From assembly GCF_036417845.1 (NCBI RefSeq), contig NC_089981.1, positions 82,377,268 to 82,441,267 on the forward strand: DNA of 64,000 nt. The letters are read 5' to 3'. This DNA comes from Apteryx mantelli. Its lineage: Eukaryota; Chordata; Aves; Apterygiformes; Apterygidae. The translations under genes and the position numbers were made by a program. Positions 46,816-58,923 of this stretch are shown here, piece by piece (positions within the stretch are counted from its first letter, which is position 1; each line of letters opens with the position of its first letter). A model generated the notes under the pieces. It was not told where the DNA came from, made no database searches, and worked only from the letters and a program-made list of their open reading frames with translations.

Positions 46816-48229
46816 CCCAGGAGATCACGTTTTCTCCTGCTTCCTGCCCTGCCACAGTAACGGGTCTTACAGATTCCCAGAAAGCCGTTTGGAAAGTGCA
46901 TCCGCAATGAATCAAGCTGTCAGATCAAGTGAAAAAGATATTCATTCAGGCACCTCTAAGAAATTCAACCCATGCGGACGCTTTTCTGTGGAGAAAAGCC
47001 ACGCCGGGGAGAAAAGGTTTTTGTTGTGTGTTTTTGGCAGTTTAGAAGGGTTTTGGGTGTCTGTGTGCATCCTCATGAGGACAGATTTAGAAAAAGTTAA
47101 AAAAACTTCAACTCTCTGCTTGGGGTGCGGCAAAAACTGACTGCACAGACCAGCCCGCGGACTTTTTCGACCCAATTCCAGCAAAGAAGCGGCGTTTGTT
47201 TTAAAGGGAACAGCAAACCAGGCTGGCTGGCGGCTGAGCAAGTGCAGGCGTGTGGAGTGGCGTGTTCACGGCTCTGTAGGGCTTGTGGCAAAGCAAAGTA
47301 GAACGAAAGCGGAGGCAACCATGGACCACAGAGCTTTGGCTGTGAACCACTGCTAAAACTAACAAAAAAACCCAAACAAACATAATTTTTGCTTTAATTG
47401 CTGATATTTTTAGTGCTTTGGACACCTTTTCTCTTTTCCTTCTGCCTCTATTTTTCTGTTCTTGTTTCAGCCTGGCCTTTGCCACGGGGAGGCTGGGTAA
47501 AGCAGGCCAGCAGATTTTCACTCTACAAAATACAGGAGGTGGAATAAACTCCGCTGCTTTCACCTAGTGCACTTTGCCTGTCTGGGTGCCTCTTTCACTG
47601 ATCTCAGGGTTATCCAGAGCTCCTGCAATCGGAGCCAGAACAGGACAAATCCAGTGCACGAAATGGTGTCTGATTTTGGCTGTAGATTTGACTTTGCCAG
47701 GCAAGGACCAGGCTGCAAGGAATGGGCTCTGCAATCTAGTCCACGTGGGAATAGGGAGAAGGGGGCTGAGGAAGGAGCCGCTCGGTGCCTTTACTCCAGG
47801 CTGAATCTCCCAGCCCGTCCGCTCGCTAATTCCCTATTGCCCCCTGGAGAAACTGGAAAAGTGCTAAGTCTGAAGACAGAGTTTTTGCCAAGCATCTACA
47901 CAATTAGTGCAAAATTAAGCACGGTGACACCCCTCTGTTCTTCGATAGCTATTTGGGTTAAAGCAGAATTAATGCTGGACAGTGGAAACGTTCCTTTCCA
48001 TAAGCTTGCTGGTGAAGCAGACGTCTATGATTTCATTGCACAGGCAAAGCGTTAGCTGTGTCTGAGCTCCAAGGTTTTCCTTCGTATCCCGCTTACTGGC
48101 CTCCCTTTCGCCTTTCAGCTCCTGGAACAGATGTTCTGTGTCTGACAAGGCCAAATCCTCCTCTCACAGTTATGTGTTTTCCAAATCCTGCAGTCCTGCA
48201 CGCTTGGAAATGACAGAGCAGCTCCTTGT

Positions 48230-48425
48230 GCACGTTCCCCCCCGCCCCGATTCTCGGTCGGGACGGGGAAGGGAATGGGCCACGCCGTGCCCTGGCCGAC
48301 GCAAAGTCCATCCCCTCCCTCTGCCCAGTCCTGTCTCCCTCCGCGGGTGCCCGGAGCCCGGGGCCGCCCCGTGGAGCTGCCTCGCAGGAGCTCTCCCCGG
48401 GGCTGAGCCCCCTCCTCGCTACCTC
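48230..48425. promoter_or_regulatory. CpG-dense patch B in RHOJ intron 1
   Basis: A GC-rich stretch with repeated CpG (CCCCGATTCTCGGTCGGGAC, CCGCGGGTGCCCGGAGCCCG, GGCCGCCCCGTGG). It contains an inverted CCCCGATTCTCGGTCGGG-like arm. It is about 200 bases and would just meet the length of a small CpG island. No coding similarity was seen. Confidence 0.45.
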
Positions 48426-50019
48426 TTTTTATTTGCCCGTAGACTTGCGGCTCCCCTTTCTAGCAACGTGATCTCTTGCATATAGCCAACCTCCTCTGCA
48501 GCAGATACGCTGCAGTTACTGTCCTCTCCTACTGTGCAAACTGCATTTGCTGTTCATTTCTTTCCCCTTGGGCATACATTATGACACTCTCTTGTGGCTT
48601 TTGAAGCATCTATCACCATAGATGAAAAAATAAGCCGTAATATCTGGGAGCTATATCTACGTTATTAAATAACTGAGAATAATCATGGAGAGCAGGGCTT
48701 TCTCTAGCTCGAAACACATAGCATTGGTCTGGAGTGAGAGGCTGAATTTCATTCTGATGGGGTTCTTGGAGGGATGCTAGAGGGCACCTCTGTCAGTGTA
48801 ATATAAATACGACAAGACTGAAACACTTCCTGAGCTTCTTGCACAGGGACAGACTTTCATCCTTGGAGTTAACTAAGGTAGGCTGGAGCTAGAGGTGACC
48901 ATGTTATGTAATTAAGTGCTTAAATGACTGTTGAAATGTTGTAAGGATTTGAGATTCTTTGTAAATCAGAAGCTGCATTTCGAGAGGAGTGAAAACTCAG
49001 GGCACTGGTAGGATGGCAGTGCTCTGGCGTTACAGAATTCCCCTGTCTCCTCTCTGAGATGCGGTGGACTGTCAATATTCACAACTGTACCCTGTAGCAT
49101 CCCTTTAAAACCAGCCCAAGCAGCATGAATTATGCTCAGCTGTGGAATTCCCTCTGCCTGAACTACATTTAAGCAGCCGCTATGCGGTACAGGTATGCGA
49201 GGCAGGCGCCTGGTGTCAAAGCGCCACGGATGGAGCTGTCTCGCTCGCACCGATGCACAGAGCTATTTTTGGCAATTTAACTGCCCAGTCAGTGACGAGT
49301 CTAGTCTGATGCAAACTGGCATGCTTCACTGGTGATGCTCATACGGCAAACACCGACGCTTGGCGTGCAGTCTTGAATCTTCTCCTGCTTGCCATACTTC
49401 TGCCTTTGCTAGCTGTTTTTATTCCTGCCTGTAGTCTGCATGCAGCGAGCCCTGCCTATTGCACGGGGAAGGATGGCATGATGCATCACCCTAGACATCG
49501 CAGTGTTGGTACTCTTCCTATCAGCCCCAGAACTGTGCAGCAGTTGGGCGTGGAGAGCAGGAGCCCGGTGGCACTCTGCATGTCTGGACAGGCCGGTACT
49601 GTGTTCAGGTATTGGATTCTGTACACTCTATTTTCGGCTACTCCCACCGTGATGGTTTTCCCCCTGCCTCATGTAAAATGGTAACGTGTCTCTAATCTAG
49701 TTACCAGAACATCATCCTGCTCCACGGGTCAATGAAGAATCGAAAGCAGCCATTTAATACTTGAACTTCACTGCTGGCCCCTGCCTGTGGCTGGAGCTTG
49801 CAGGGAACCTAAAGCAGCGACTTGGAGAGTAGCTGTGATGTATCCGTGCAAAACGCAGTCGAGGGCCAGAGGCCAGTTGTTGCTCTGAGTCGGTGGCATT
49901 TTTCTTCCAGGAATTTTGCAGCATCGTGACTTAAAGGTCATCTTTCTCCTAGCTTGTGAAAGAAGCTGACCCCGATCCCACCACTGCTCTGGGGTCCTTG
50001 TTGAAAGGGGCTGATCTCA

Positions 50020-50430
50020 CGACATGCACACGGAGTCGGCGGGGGAGACCGTTCCGCTTGGTTCACTGCAAGTTCAAAACATTGCCGGGAAAGGCCCAGT
50101 AAATCCCTTCCGAGGAGGTGTCTCCCCCAACGCTGGTGTCTCATTTCCCCCCTCCAAATTCCCCGAGGGGTTGTCATCAGTGTTAATCTGCCCGGCGCGG
50201 CGCGGTTCACACTGCCCTGGCTCCCCGGCAGGGAGAGACTTCCTGTGCCTGAGTCAGTCCGAGGGCAGGAACGGGAATGAGCAGATGGAAACAAACCCCG
50301 GCTCCGCGGACATGCCGCGTCCTCCCCGGGCGCACAGACAAGGAGCGAGGCTCTGCCCTGCTCGTGTCAGCTCGTTTTGCCGGCGCCCGCCGTGCCCGGG
50401 CCCGTCACTCCACACTTATCTGCAGAAAGC
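50020..50430. promoter_or_regulatory. CpG-dense patch C in RHOJ intron 1
   Basis: CpG-rich words occur throughout (CGGAGTCGGCGGGGGAGACC, CCGGCGCGGCGCGG, CCGGCGCCCGCCGTGCCCGG). Open frames exist on both strands but resemble nothing known. Together with patches A and B it forms a 4-kb cluster of CpG-dense DNA in the middle of a long intron, about 14-18 kb upstream of RHOJ exon 2. Confidence 0.5.
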
Positions 50431-53400
50431 ACATTTTCTTCCCAGCGATCCTGCCTGTTGCGAGTTTCCTGTTTTAAACACGGCTGATGGGCGCTGGCTC
50501 ACGGTGCAGAGACTCGTGCTTACGGAATGACAGGCTAGCTTCCAGCGCCGGGATCGCTGAGGCTCATATTACAGCGCTTAGGAAATGCCCGTAAAATACG
50601 TGTACTTCAGGCGCGCTCCGGAATAAAGGTACATCACCAGTGAGTCAGATTTGCTGTTTGCCCCGAACCAAGCCAAATAACTGCCTGGCTGCCTAAGCGA
50701 GCGCGTGAACTGCCGGGAGAGGAGAACGTGGAGGGGGTTAATGCGCTTATGGGTCGGTCTGCTACGGCCCACTTTGAGCAACGTGTCCTCCGAAATCCCT
50801 CCACCCGAGATGTGCTTGCTAGTGTGCCAGTTGCTGCTAGTGCAATTTCTTTTATCCGTAGCTCAGAAGGAAGGAAGCACATCCTTTGGTCCTATATGAA
50901 AGCTGTAAGCTATATTCCTCCTTGGATGACCGAGATTACGGTGCAAGCTAAATCCAGTTCATCTGCAAACTGCTTCTAGGGGCATAAATGTCAAAAACGT
51001 TCGTGGGATGGTTGCTGTACGGATGGGGACTTGCAGGCAGCAGACACTTCTGCTGACAGGGGAGGTGAAAGGCAGTGAAATGTGGGTGACGGGCATGCTT
51101 TTTTCCCGGCACAGGACATGAATGCAGTGCTGGTGTCTCTGGCTTTGTGGGGCCGTGTTACAGCCTTTGCAGTTGCGTGACTCGCTGCGTTACGCTCCCT
51201 GTAAATAGATTGTTTGTCCCTTTAAATACCACTTACTATAAAATCACGGAAAAGCTTAGAAGCCAGTGTTGACATTAATGCAAACAGATCTAAAACAGCT
51301 TCTGGTAGGGTTCCGCAGATAAACACTTTGGCCCTGATCTTGCGGTTGGACGGGTGTGGGCAGATGCTTGTGTTCCTGCGGAGCCTGTCTGACTTCAGGA
51401 GGAGCGCACACGTGCTCTTGAGTCAGCTCTTTGCCTTGAGTTTTCTGCTGGACTGGCTCTTAGCGTGGCGTTTTGAAGAGCAGCAGAACAATTTAAGAGC
51501 ACAAGTCCGTGGATTCTCCCTGGGAACGGTACTTCATAAGCGAGGCGGGCTCTTGTGAAACTCTGTCTTTGCTTTATTTGAAAAATATTGGCTAGAAATT
51601 TCCATTTTGGGGGGAGACTAATACAGGAAACTGTAGGTGCCTCGTTCTCAACGCGTCCTGCACTGCACTGTTAGGAGCATCTGGTCAACACAAATGGAGG
51701 TGTCAAGAAACACTGGAAATTTTGAAAATTTTGTCATCTGCATTTTGCATTTTGCAGCAGGCAAAGATTATAATTCATGAAGCATTGTTTTTCTGTTTCT
51801 GCTTGCTATAATGTCTTTTCAGAGCTGACTTTGATTTCTTCAAAAGATTTCTCTGTAGAAAATCTTCATTTTTCATAATGGGAAATTACAGTTTGTAGCT
51901 GCCTCTATTAATTGTGCTTTAATTATTAATCAGGCTGTAAGAAATTGGAAAATAATGTGGTCCTAAAATGCCAGTCTTAGCTGATCTCATTATGTTAAAG
52001 GAGTCTTCGTGTAGAATAAATAGACTAACAGGAATTTTCCTCACCAAAGCAGCATTCACACTCTTCCATCCCACTGAATCCTACCTTGTTACCAATCACT
52101 GGGACCCAAATTTTGCAAATTCATGCAAACCCCTCGTCTTCAACCTACTAGACCCCAAACAGCTCAGGGATTAACTTTGCATAGAAAAATACAGAAATTC
52201 ATGGGATTTGCATAGATTCTATTTTGTTGCTTATTCAGTGAATCTTGGAGGATGCAAAACTGAATTAATCATCTAAAAATAAAATTAAGCTTAACTGAAT
52301 CTTGAATTTCACTCAAAATTTTTAATGGCAAATCAGGCTTTAAAATAATAGTTGAACGCTGTTGGTTTCAGATATTAGGACTTGTGTTCTGTTTGCACCC
52401 AAGTATTTTTTTGCCAGAACTGAGTGAACACAGTTTCAGGTTTTTGACAGTAGCTCCAGGACTTTTCAGTGCGGGCACAATACTTACGCCTTTCTTAAAG
52501 ACACTCTGGCTAGAAAATGCCCTAGAAGTTTGTCCTGCCAAAGAGGCTGTTTGTACTTCTTTCCATGATACATATAGGAGGTGTGCTCTCACGAGGTGTC
52601 TGTTCCTGAAAGATCTTCCCTTCCAGACTTTTCAAGGTCATGCTTCAACATGAGACTTCAAAATCTTAAATGTCAGCACACAGTGGGACAATCTGTTAAG
52701 CACACTCAGAGTCTAAGTCAATTGCCTCTTTTACCTCACTGTGTTAGCTTAAAAACTTAAGGAAATACGGCCAACTTTGCTACCAGATTTAGTGCTATCC
52801 AGCCCTCTCTTCTCCTGACGCAGTGACTTTTGTACATATGCCCAGAGCACCCTGCCTATCACCCAGGTAGTGTTTTCTTTCTGTGGCGTTTCAGCATTTC
52901 TTAACTCTCTTCATCTGAATCTCACTGCGTCACGGGTAAAGTCCTGTCAGCTGGACTTTAAAGCAGGAACTGGCTTTTAAGATGCTCTTTCTTGTTTGAT
53001 CTCAACACTGGCTGTAGATTGCAACATATTGGACCGCAAGAATAAAAATAGCCCAGTAATGAGGGTTACCTTTTGCCCTCAGAAGTGAGATTCCCGTGCA
53101 AAGTATACATCTCCCCTCTGCACTCACTTATGCTCTGGTTTGGGAGAGCCTTCACTGGGGTGGTAACAATACTTTGTTTAAGAGCTGCCGCTTTCAATAA
53201 GCGAACAAATCACGAACCTTGTCAGATGGTTTAAACTGGTGTTTGAGGTTAGCCAGAGCAGAAGAAATCACTCCTTTGGAGTCTGTCCTGCGATAAATGT
53301 CAACAGCTTTACACGCGTTAGGCGCCAGCTGGGTATGGCTGACACCACTGCTGTGGATCAGAAATCACCTCGGCAAGTAGCATGTGGCCAACTCCAAATG

Positions 53401-55207
53401 ACAACCTACATTTCGGGCTCTCGAGTCACCAGGGCAGAGTCCCCGTGCTCCTCTGGTGAGCTCACGGGCTGCATGTAAAGGTGAATAAAGACGATTGCTG
53501 CTAATCCTGCTGGCTGGGATGTGCTCTTGGCTTCAGCCCAGAGATGCTGATCATCTCCTATATGGCTGAGGAAAATAGCGGAAAGGAGAAAAAAAACGCT
53601 GCAGGAGAAAGCTTTCCAAAGTACTAAGCGCTGGAGAAAGTGTAGACCAAGGCTCATTTCACTGTCGTTGTTTAAATACATGGTAAAGGTACACCCCAGA
53701 AAAGAGGCGGATTTGGACTGTATGTAGATGTGTACGCGCTGCATTTGGAATATAATGGGGACTCCGTCTACTGACAGTAGTGAGACTGAATTTTGCAGAA
53801 CACGAAAACCAGCCAATGTCTCCGCTGTATAAAACATACTCAGGAAAATGGCTCTGTTGTACGCAGCTTTCCATATTTAATACAAAAAGACTGCATTGTA
53901 TTTTCCAGGCACCGCCTGAATGCAAATTCATAAATATGGTTAATATGGCTCTTTTGCTTCCACAACTTTTCTTCTTACAGTCCCTGCTTAATAAATGTTA
54001 AGTTATTCATTGAAATTCCACCTCCAGGGGAACAGCCCTCAATCAGCAGTCCACAAGAAAACAGAGCGAGCTATGACAGCAAAAGCGTTGTGATGAGCTT
54101 CTCTATGCTCTGTTGATATTTTTTTGAAAATTTTCCATTATTTTGGCTAAGAGGTCAGTGCAGTTCTGTAATCTCGGTTGTGCCTTTGATTCTCTGTTAT
54201 CAAGCAAAACATAGTATCACTTAAAACAAACACCAGAATCAGAAACCAGTCCTTAGATAGCTTGGGAAGGGTCTGTTTTAATAATTTTTTTCCAATGATT
54301 CTGTGATCCAAGCAGTAATTAGTTACCTTACCCATCTGGCCCTATGAATTTAGATATATATAGTGTTTCACAGAAGAATTTTGCACAGAATTTCCCAAGA
54401 AGGGGTGTTCTAAGAGCACTCTGTACAGGAGGGCAGTACCCTGGATTCGTAGTTCAGTTCTCCTCTCCCTCTCCTCCCTCTCTTTAGATTTAATTATTAC
54501 CTTTCGTCCTTGTTTCTTCAAATAATAACCTTTAAAAGAGCATAAATGCTTTTGGTGCCATAAAGAGAAAACGCTCAGCTAATGCAATGAGCTTCTATAA
54601 GGAGGGAGATCTGAGGCTAGAACATGTTTTTAAGCATATTTTTGAGAAGTGACTAGGTTTGAAGAGTGTCGCAGGAAGGCTCCTGGCTCAGTCGCAGGGT
54701 GCATGAGAGAGGAGAGGAGAGGTGCCAGGGGCAGCCCTTCCAGGTTGGTGCAACGCAGGAGACAGCTACAGGGGCCACTCAGTGGTGGCCAAAGATTGTG
54801 GGTATAAACCAGCTTTGACTTTTTATCTTACTATGAGACTCCCTTTTATTTCGAAGAGATTCACCTCCTCCAGGTTTGACTGTGGTGGAATTACGCCTGC
54901 TTCCCACAGTTTGAGGCAGGCAATGATATTTTATAGAGCTGAAACGGATTGTGAGGAGGAGGAGGAGAGAGGAAGAAAACACAAAGGCAGAGGGGGAGGA
55001 TGTAGACAACACAACAGAAAACGCGGACTGTATCCTAGCTTTATTTAACTGCAGCTTTGAATGGCTGGGAAATGACACCAGAACCTTTACAAAGGCGGAA
55101 AATGTGTTTCAGGGTATAATTACATGGTTACAGTGTAGTGATATGGATAATTATCACCATTTAAAAAAGCCTTTTAATCCTCTTTCTTTTTTTGTATTAT
55201 GGCTATT

Positions 55208-55251
55208 TCATGGATCATACCATCCACATTCATGGATGATACCATGCACTT
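55208..55251. repeat. 22-bp tandem duplication
   Basis: TCATGGATCATACCATCCAC plus AT is followed by TCATGGATGATACCATGCAC plus TT, with three mismatches. It lies inside a 161-codon open frame that is otherwise unremarkable. Confidence 0.8.
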
Positions 55252-58200
55252 CAGGATTTGAAAGTTACTTGTTTTTTGCATCAGTCACTATAGGTTGTTG
55301 CTGCTTATTTGTCGAGAACAACTCACTGGCAAATATTACAGCTGAAGACAAAACCACCTCTATGCCGGATCCTGATACACGTATTCACTGCGAATGCTAC
55401 GGTAGTCCCAGGAGATGCAAATGCTGGCCCACATGACTAAGGCTATCAGGATCTGGCCTAGTGCACCACATTTCATTCAAGGAGTGGCAATATCTCATCT
55501 GATCCATGTGGACATTATGTGAAGCAAAGTCCTAAATTTCATGCCCTGTAACTTGCACATGTGTTCCTACCACCCACCAGAGACTAGTCAGATGCTGGTT
55601 AGAACATGCACTCAAGATTATGCTTGCCTTGGACTTGGAGATATATGAGTGTGCTTGTTTATGTGAGATCTGGGAGAACAAAGGCTAATTAAATCCCACC
55701 CTTCCAATAGGATATATATTTTTTCAACCCTGAAGCAAATTTTCTATGTCTGTGTGTTTTGGCTTTTAAACTCAATAGCCTGCAGGCATCAGCCACGTCA
55801 GCAAAGAAATGGAAAGCTCATTATTACACTGTTAAAAGGTTTAAATCTTAAAACCAGAGGCTATAATAACAGCAAATGGGATATCAAAGGCATGCGCTTC
55901 TGCTTGATGCTTTCACTGAATTCAGGCTGGGGGATGCTGTGAAGGGTGTTTTACTGTGCATAGACTATCCAGCCATCACAGTATGTTGAGGGTATAATGG
56001 CTTTTTTTTGGATATTATTGTATGTTCTTATTCAACCAGACAAACAGGATGAAAACAGATAGTATGACTTTCAGAGGTAAAGAAGCCCTGCAGGGCCATG
56101 TGAACTAGCGGTCACTCCCTGCCCAGCCTTGCTCTGAACAGAGTATCTGCAGCGACTGAGATGCCACATGAATGCCACAGGACAATTTACTCAGCTTTAT
56201 GATTGGCCCATAGATTATGTTACTCTTTTTACTAAAATACTGTTCTAAATTTTGGGCTGTTGGAGGTTATTTGGGCCGTTCTGCATGGACTCCTGAAAAA
56301 AATATTCCATCCTTCTTCCCTAAGCTTCCTATTCTCCATTCCTTACTGGTTCCCCTAGACTGTTACCTTGCTGTTCTGGACTATTTTTTCCACATGCTCC
56401 CCAGCCTAGACGCTTAAACTAATGGAAGCTTTTTCCTACGGACTTTGTCTTTTAAACCTTCTATTATTTTTGTGACATTCTGGGTTATTTCCCTTTTCAA
56501 TAGCTTTCTTCAGAAGGCCATGTTGGCTGATTCGATCCACAGTGAGATAATTCCAGCCTGGTCTTATAGGACCTGTGTTTCCACTGTGATATCTTGTCTA
56601 GTATTAATCCTCCTGGCATCAGTGTCCTTCTCTACACTTTTGCTGGCTGGCCCTGCGTATAGTGCCTGTTTGTACTCACTTGAGTGCACTACTTTCTCAG
56701 ACGTATGCAGGTCACAGAGTCAGATGGGGAATACTATTTCTGAACTAGTGAGGATGCTGCCACCAAAAGCAAAATGTCTCTGTCATGTAACTAGCTCTAT
56801 GTAAGCAGCAATCTTAAGGCTTTATCTGCATGTATATCCTTTAGAGGAAGTCTCCTGTATCTTGTATTGTTGGTTCCCTAAGGGAAATAAATCTGCTAGG
56901 ATCTGATACTTTGGGGGATTCAGAGCTCCCTTGAGGAAGGCATCTCTGAGCCAAAGCCGCCAGTGCAGCTGATCCCCATAACTCTTACAGGGGCTGGATC
57001 CACAGATGAGGGTGGAAGGATTGCTGGTCAGAAGCCAAGGCGATCTGCAAACATCTGACGCTGTCCTGTTTGTGCCCTTTTCTTCAGCGTGTGATGGTTG
57101 TTGAGATGCATGGAGTGCGGCCAGGGGCTTTACTGGTTAGACACAAGGCACAGGTATAAAATCGGAATTGCAGAAGAGAAATAGATTTTTCAGCTGCTGG
57201 GCCTGGGTATAAAGGTACCTCCAAAATTTTATCAGATTTCTAGGTGCTCCAGACAGGTATATCGATGCTATTCTTTAAAAAGGAAACCCTAGAAAGCCTG
57301 GCTGGCTGGTGTAGCTCACAAAACCCTGCCAGATGCTCTTTGCCAGTCAGAAGTGAAAAATATGATCAGCGTTTAGGAGACTTCTAGATTAAACATCAGC
57401 AACAATCCACACACCTTTGATTTTGAGACATGGCAGTGGTATTTAAAAACACGTTGGTCCTAGTGAGAGAGGCTGTGGGACAAGGTACTGTTTGCCAGGG
57501 TTTGCTTCTAACCCTGTGGATGTTTTTTAGGCATTCCCATGTGGCCCCCTGAAGTTTGCAGTCTACATCTGATTGGGCCAGTGATATGAGCTGGTGTCCG
57601 AGCCTACGCAGAGCGTATAATGCCTGATTGTTAAAAGTGAAACTTGCTGATCCCAAAGAGCATAGGGATTTTACATCATCTGTGAAATACCAGGAATTAC
57701 TTTGATTTTTTACTTCCACCTCACCACGGGAAGAGACCTGTCCCTAAGCCTTCAACTCAAGTAGTCTTGGTGCGCTAACCCGGTGTAATTCATGCAAACC
57801 CAAAAGGGGAAGATGATCATTTCCACTCTCTGTAGGAAGGCAAACAAAAAGGTTTGGATCGCTTTAATGGGCCCTGATGAGACACAAGAATGGCATCATT
57901 TCATCTGTGTCTGAGTGCTTCAGCACAGACACAACACTGAATTGATGGCAAAAGCGTGTGGCAGCAATTACTGCCATGAGAGTTGCTCTGGAAGGAAACA
58001 CAAAAAATTCATTTAACTCCCTCATTCACCACTGTAAGTTAATTTGGACATGCTATATTCCCAGCACAGTTATAAATTTAAAAATAAGCACAGTCAGGGC
58101 TGTAGCTGAAGAGGGACTGGATGGTGCAACAGATCAAAATGTGCTCCAGAATGTACTGGAGTGTAGTTTACAAAAAGCTGCCTTTTAAATCTTGTGCCTA

Positions 58201-58432
58201 CAATCTATTTCTTTCTGGAACGAAATATGGTGCTTCCAGCCTACAATATGAAGTGAGTCATAATATTGCCATTCTGCTCCCAGCATAATTGGAGCATACC
58301 TATGGTATGAAGTGGGAGAAGTATTTGGCTAAGAAGAAAGCTCCAGAATTTTTTTTTTATGTACTGTCAAGACATGCTTAATAAATGCAGAGTATTATTT
58401 TCGCATTGCGTAATACAGACTTTCCTCATTCT

Positions 58433-58590
58433 GGGCTTGTTTCAGCAAAACACGTAAGCGTGTGCTTATCTTTAATTAGTATTTAAGCCAAGAAAACTGT
58501 TAACATATTATGGGAAGTACTTTCCTAAGGGTTAGGTTTCTTAACACACATGGAGTTAAACATGTGCTTATGTCTTGCTGAGTGGGGCCT
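58433..58590. mobile_element. Palindromic non-autonomous element with inverted ends
   Basis: The left end carries CAGCAAAACACGTAAGCGTG followed by TGCTTAT. The right end, read on the minus strand, carries CAGCAAGACATAAGCACATG. The two ends pair as imperfect inverted repeats about 110 bases apart, and the middle is AT-rich. This is the look of a MITE-like element common in sauropsids. A partial copy is at 10326-10430. No transposase is present. Confidence 0.55.
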
Positions 58591-58876
58591 GTTTAAGTCT
58601 CGCAGGGAGATATGGAGGGTAGGAACACAGGGAGGCGGATAAAGGGCTTGCTTATGTCGTGAGGCAGAAAATGATCCTTCGCCTGCCTGAGGCATTCAGG
58701 AGATTAAATTTGCTATTTTTTTTCACAGTTTATGACAACACTTCAGGTGATTGCAGCCTCTCAGGGTGAGGTGTATGGTGAATACTGTAGCCAGGACCAA
58801 GTGGCAGAAAGCACTTGTGCTTGGAACAGCTTGTGGTCCTTCACCCTGTATATTTGCTGTTGCCATAAGGACAGAC

Positions 58877-58923
58877 TTCAATAGTATCCAACTATTAATA
58901 ATATCCTACTATTCAATAGTATC
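58877..58923. repeat. Short direct and inverted AT repeat
   Basis: TTCAATAGTATC occurs at 58877-58888 and again at 58912-58923. TACTATT-C-AATAGTA at 58907-58921 is a perfect 7-bp-arm hairpin. It is small and AT-rich, with no known role. Confidence 0.75.

Noticed and set aside
50578-50882. Possible RHOJ first exon near CpG patch C (minus strand)
   Set aside because: The translations lack the P-loop GDGAVGKT and switch I sequences, so this cannot be the conserved coding exon.
54951-55436. 161-codon plus-strand frame with hydrophobic segments and many cysteines
   Set aside because: The length is not surprising for a 64-kb six-frame scan. It includes a recent 22-bp duplication and starts in a GA-rich simple tract, and no homology was recognised.
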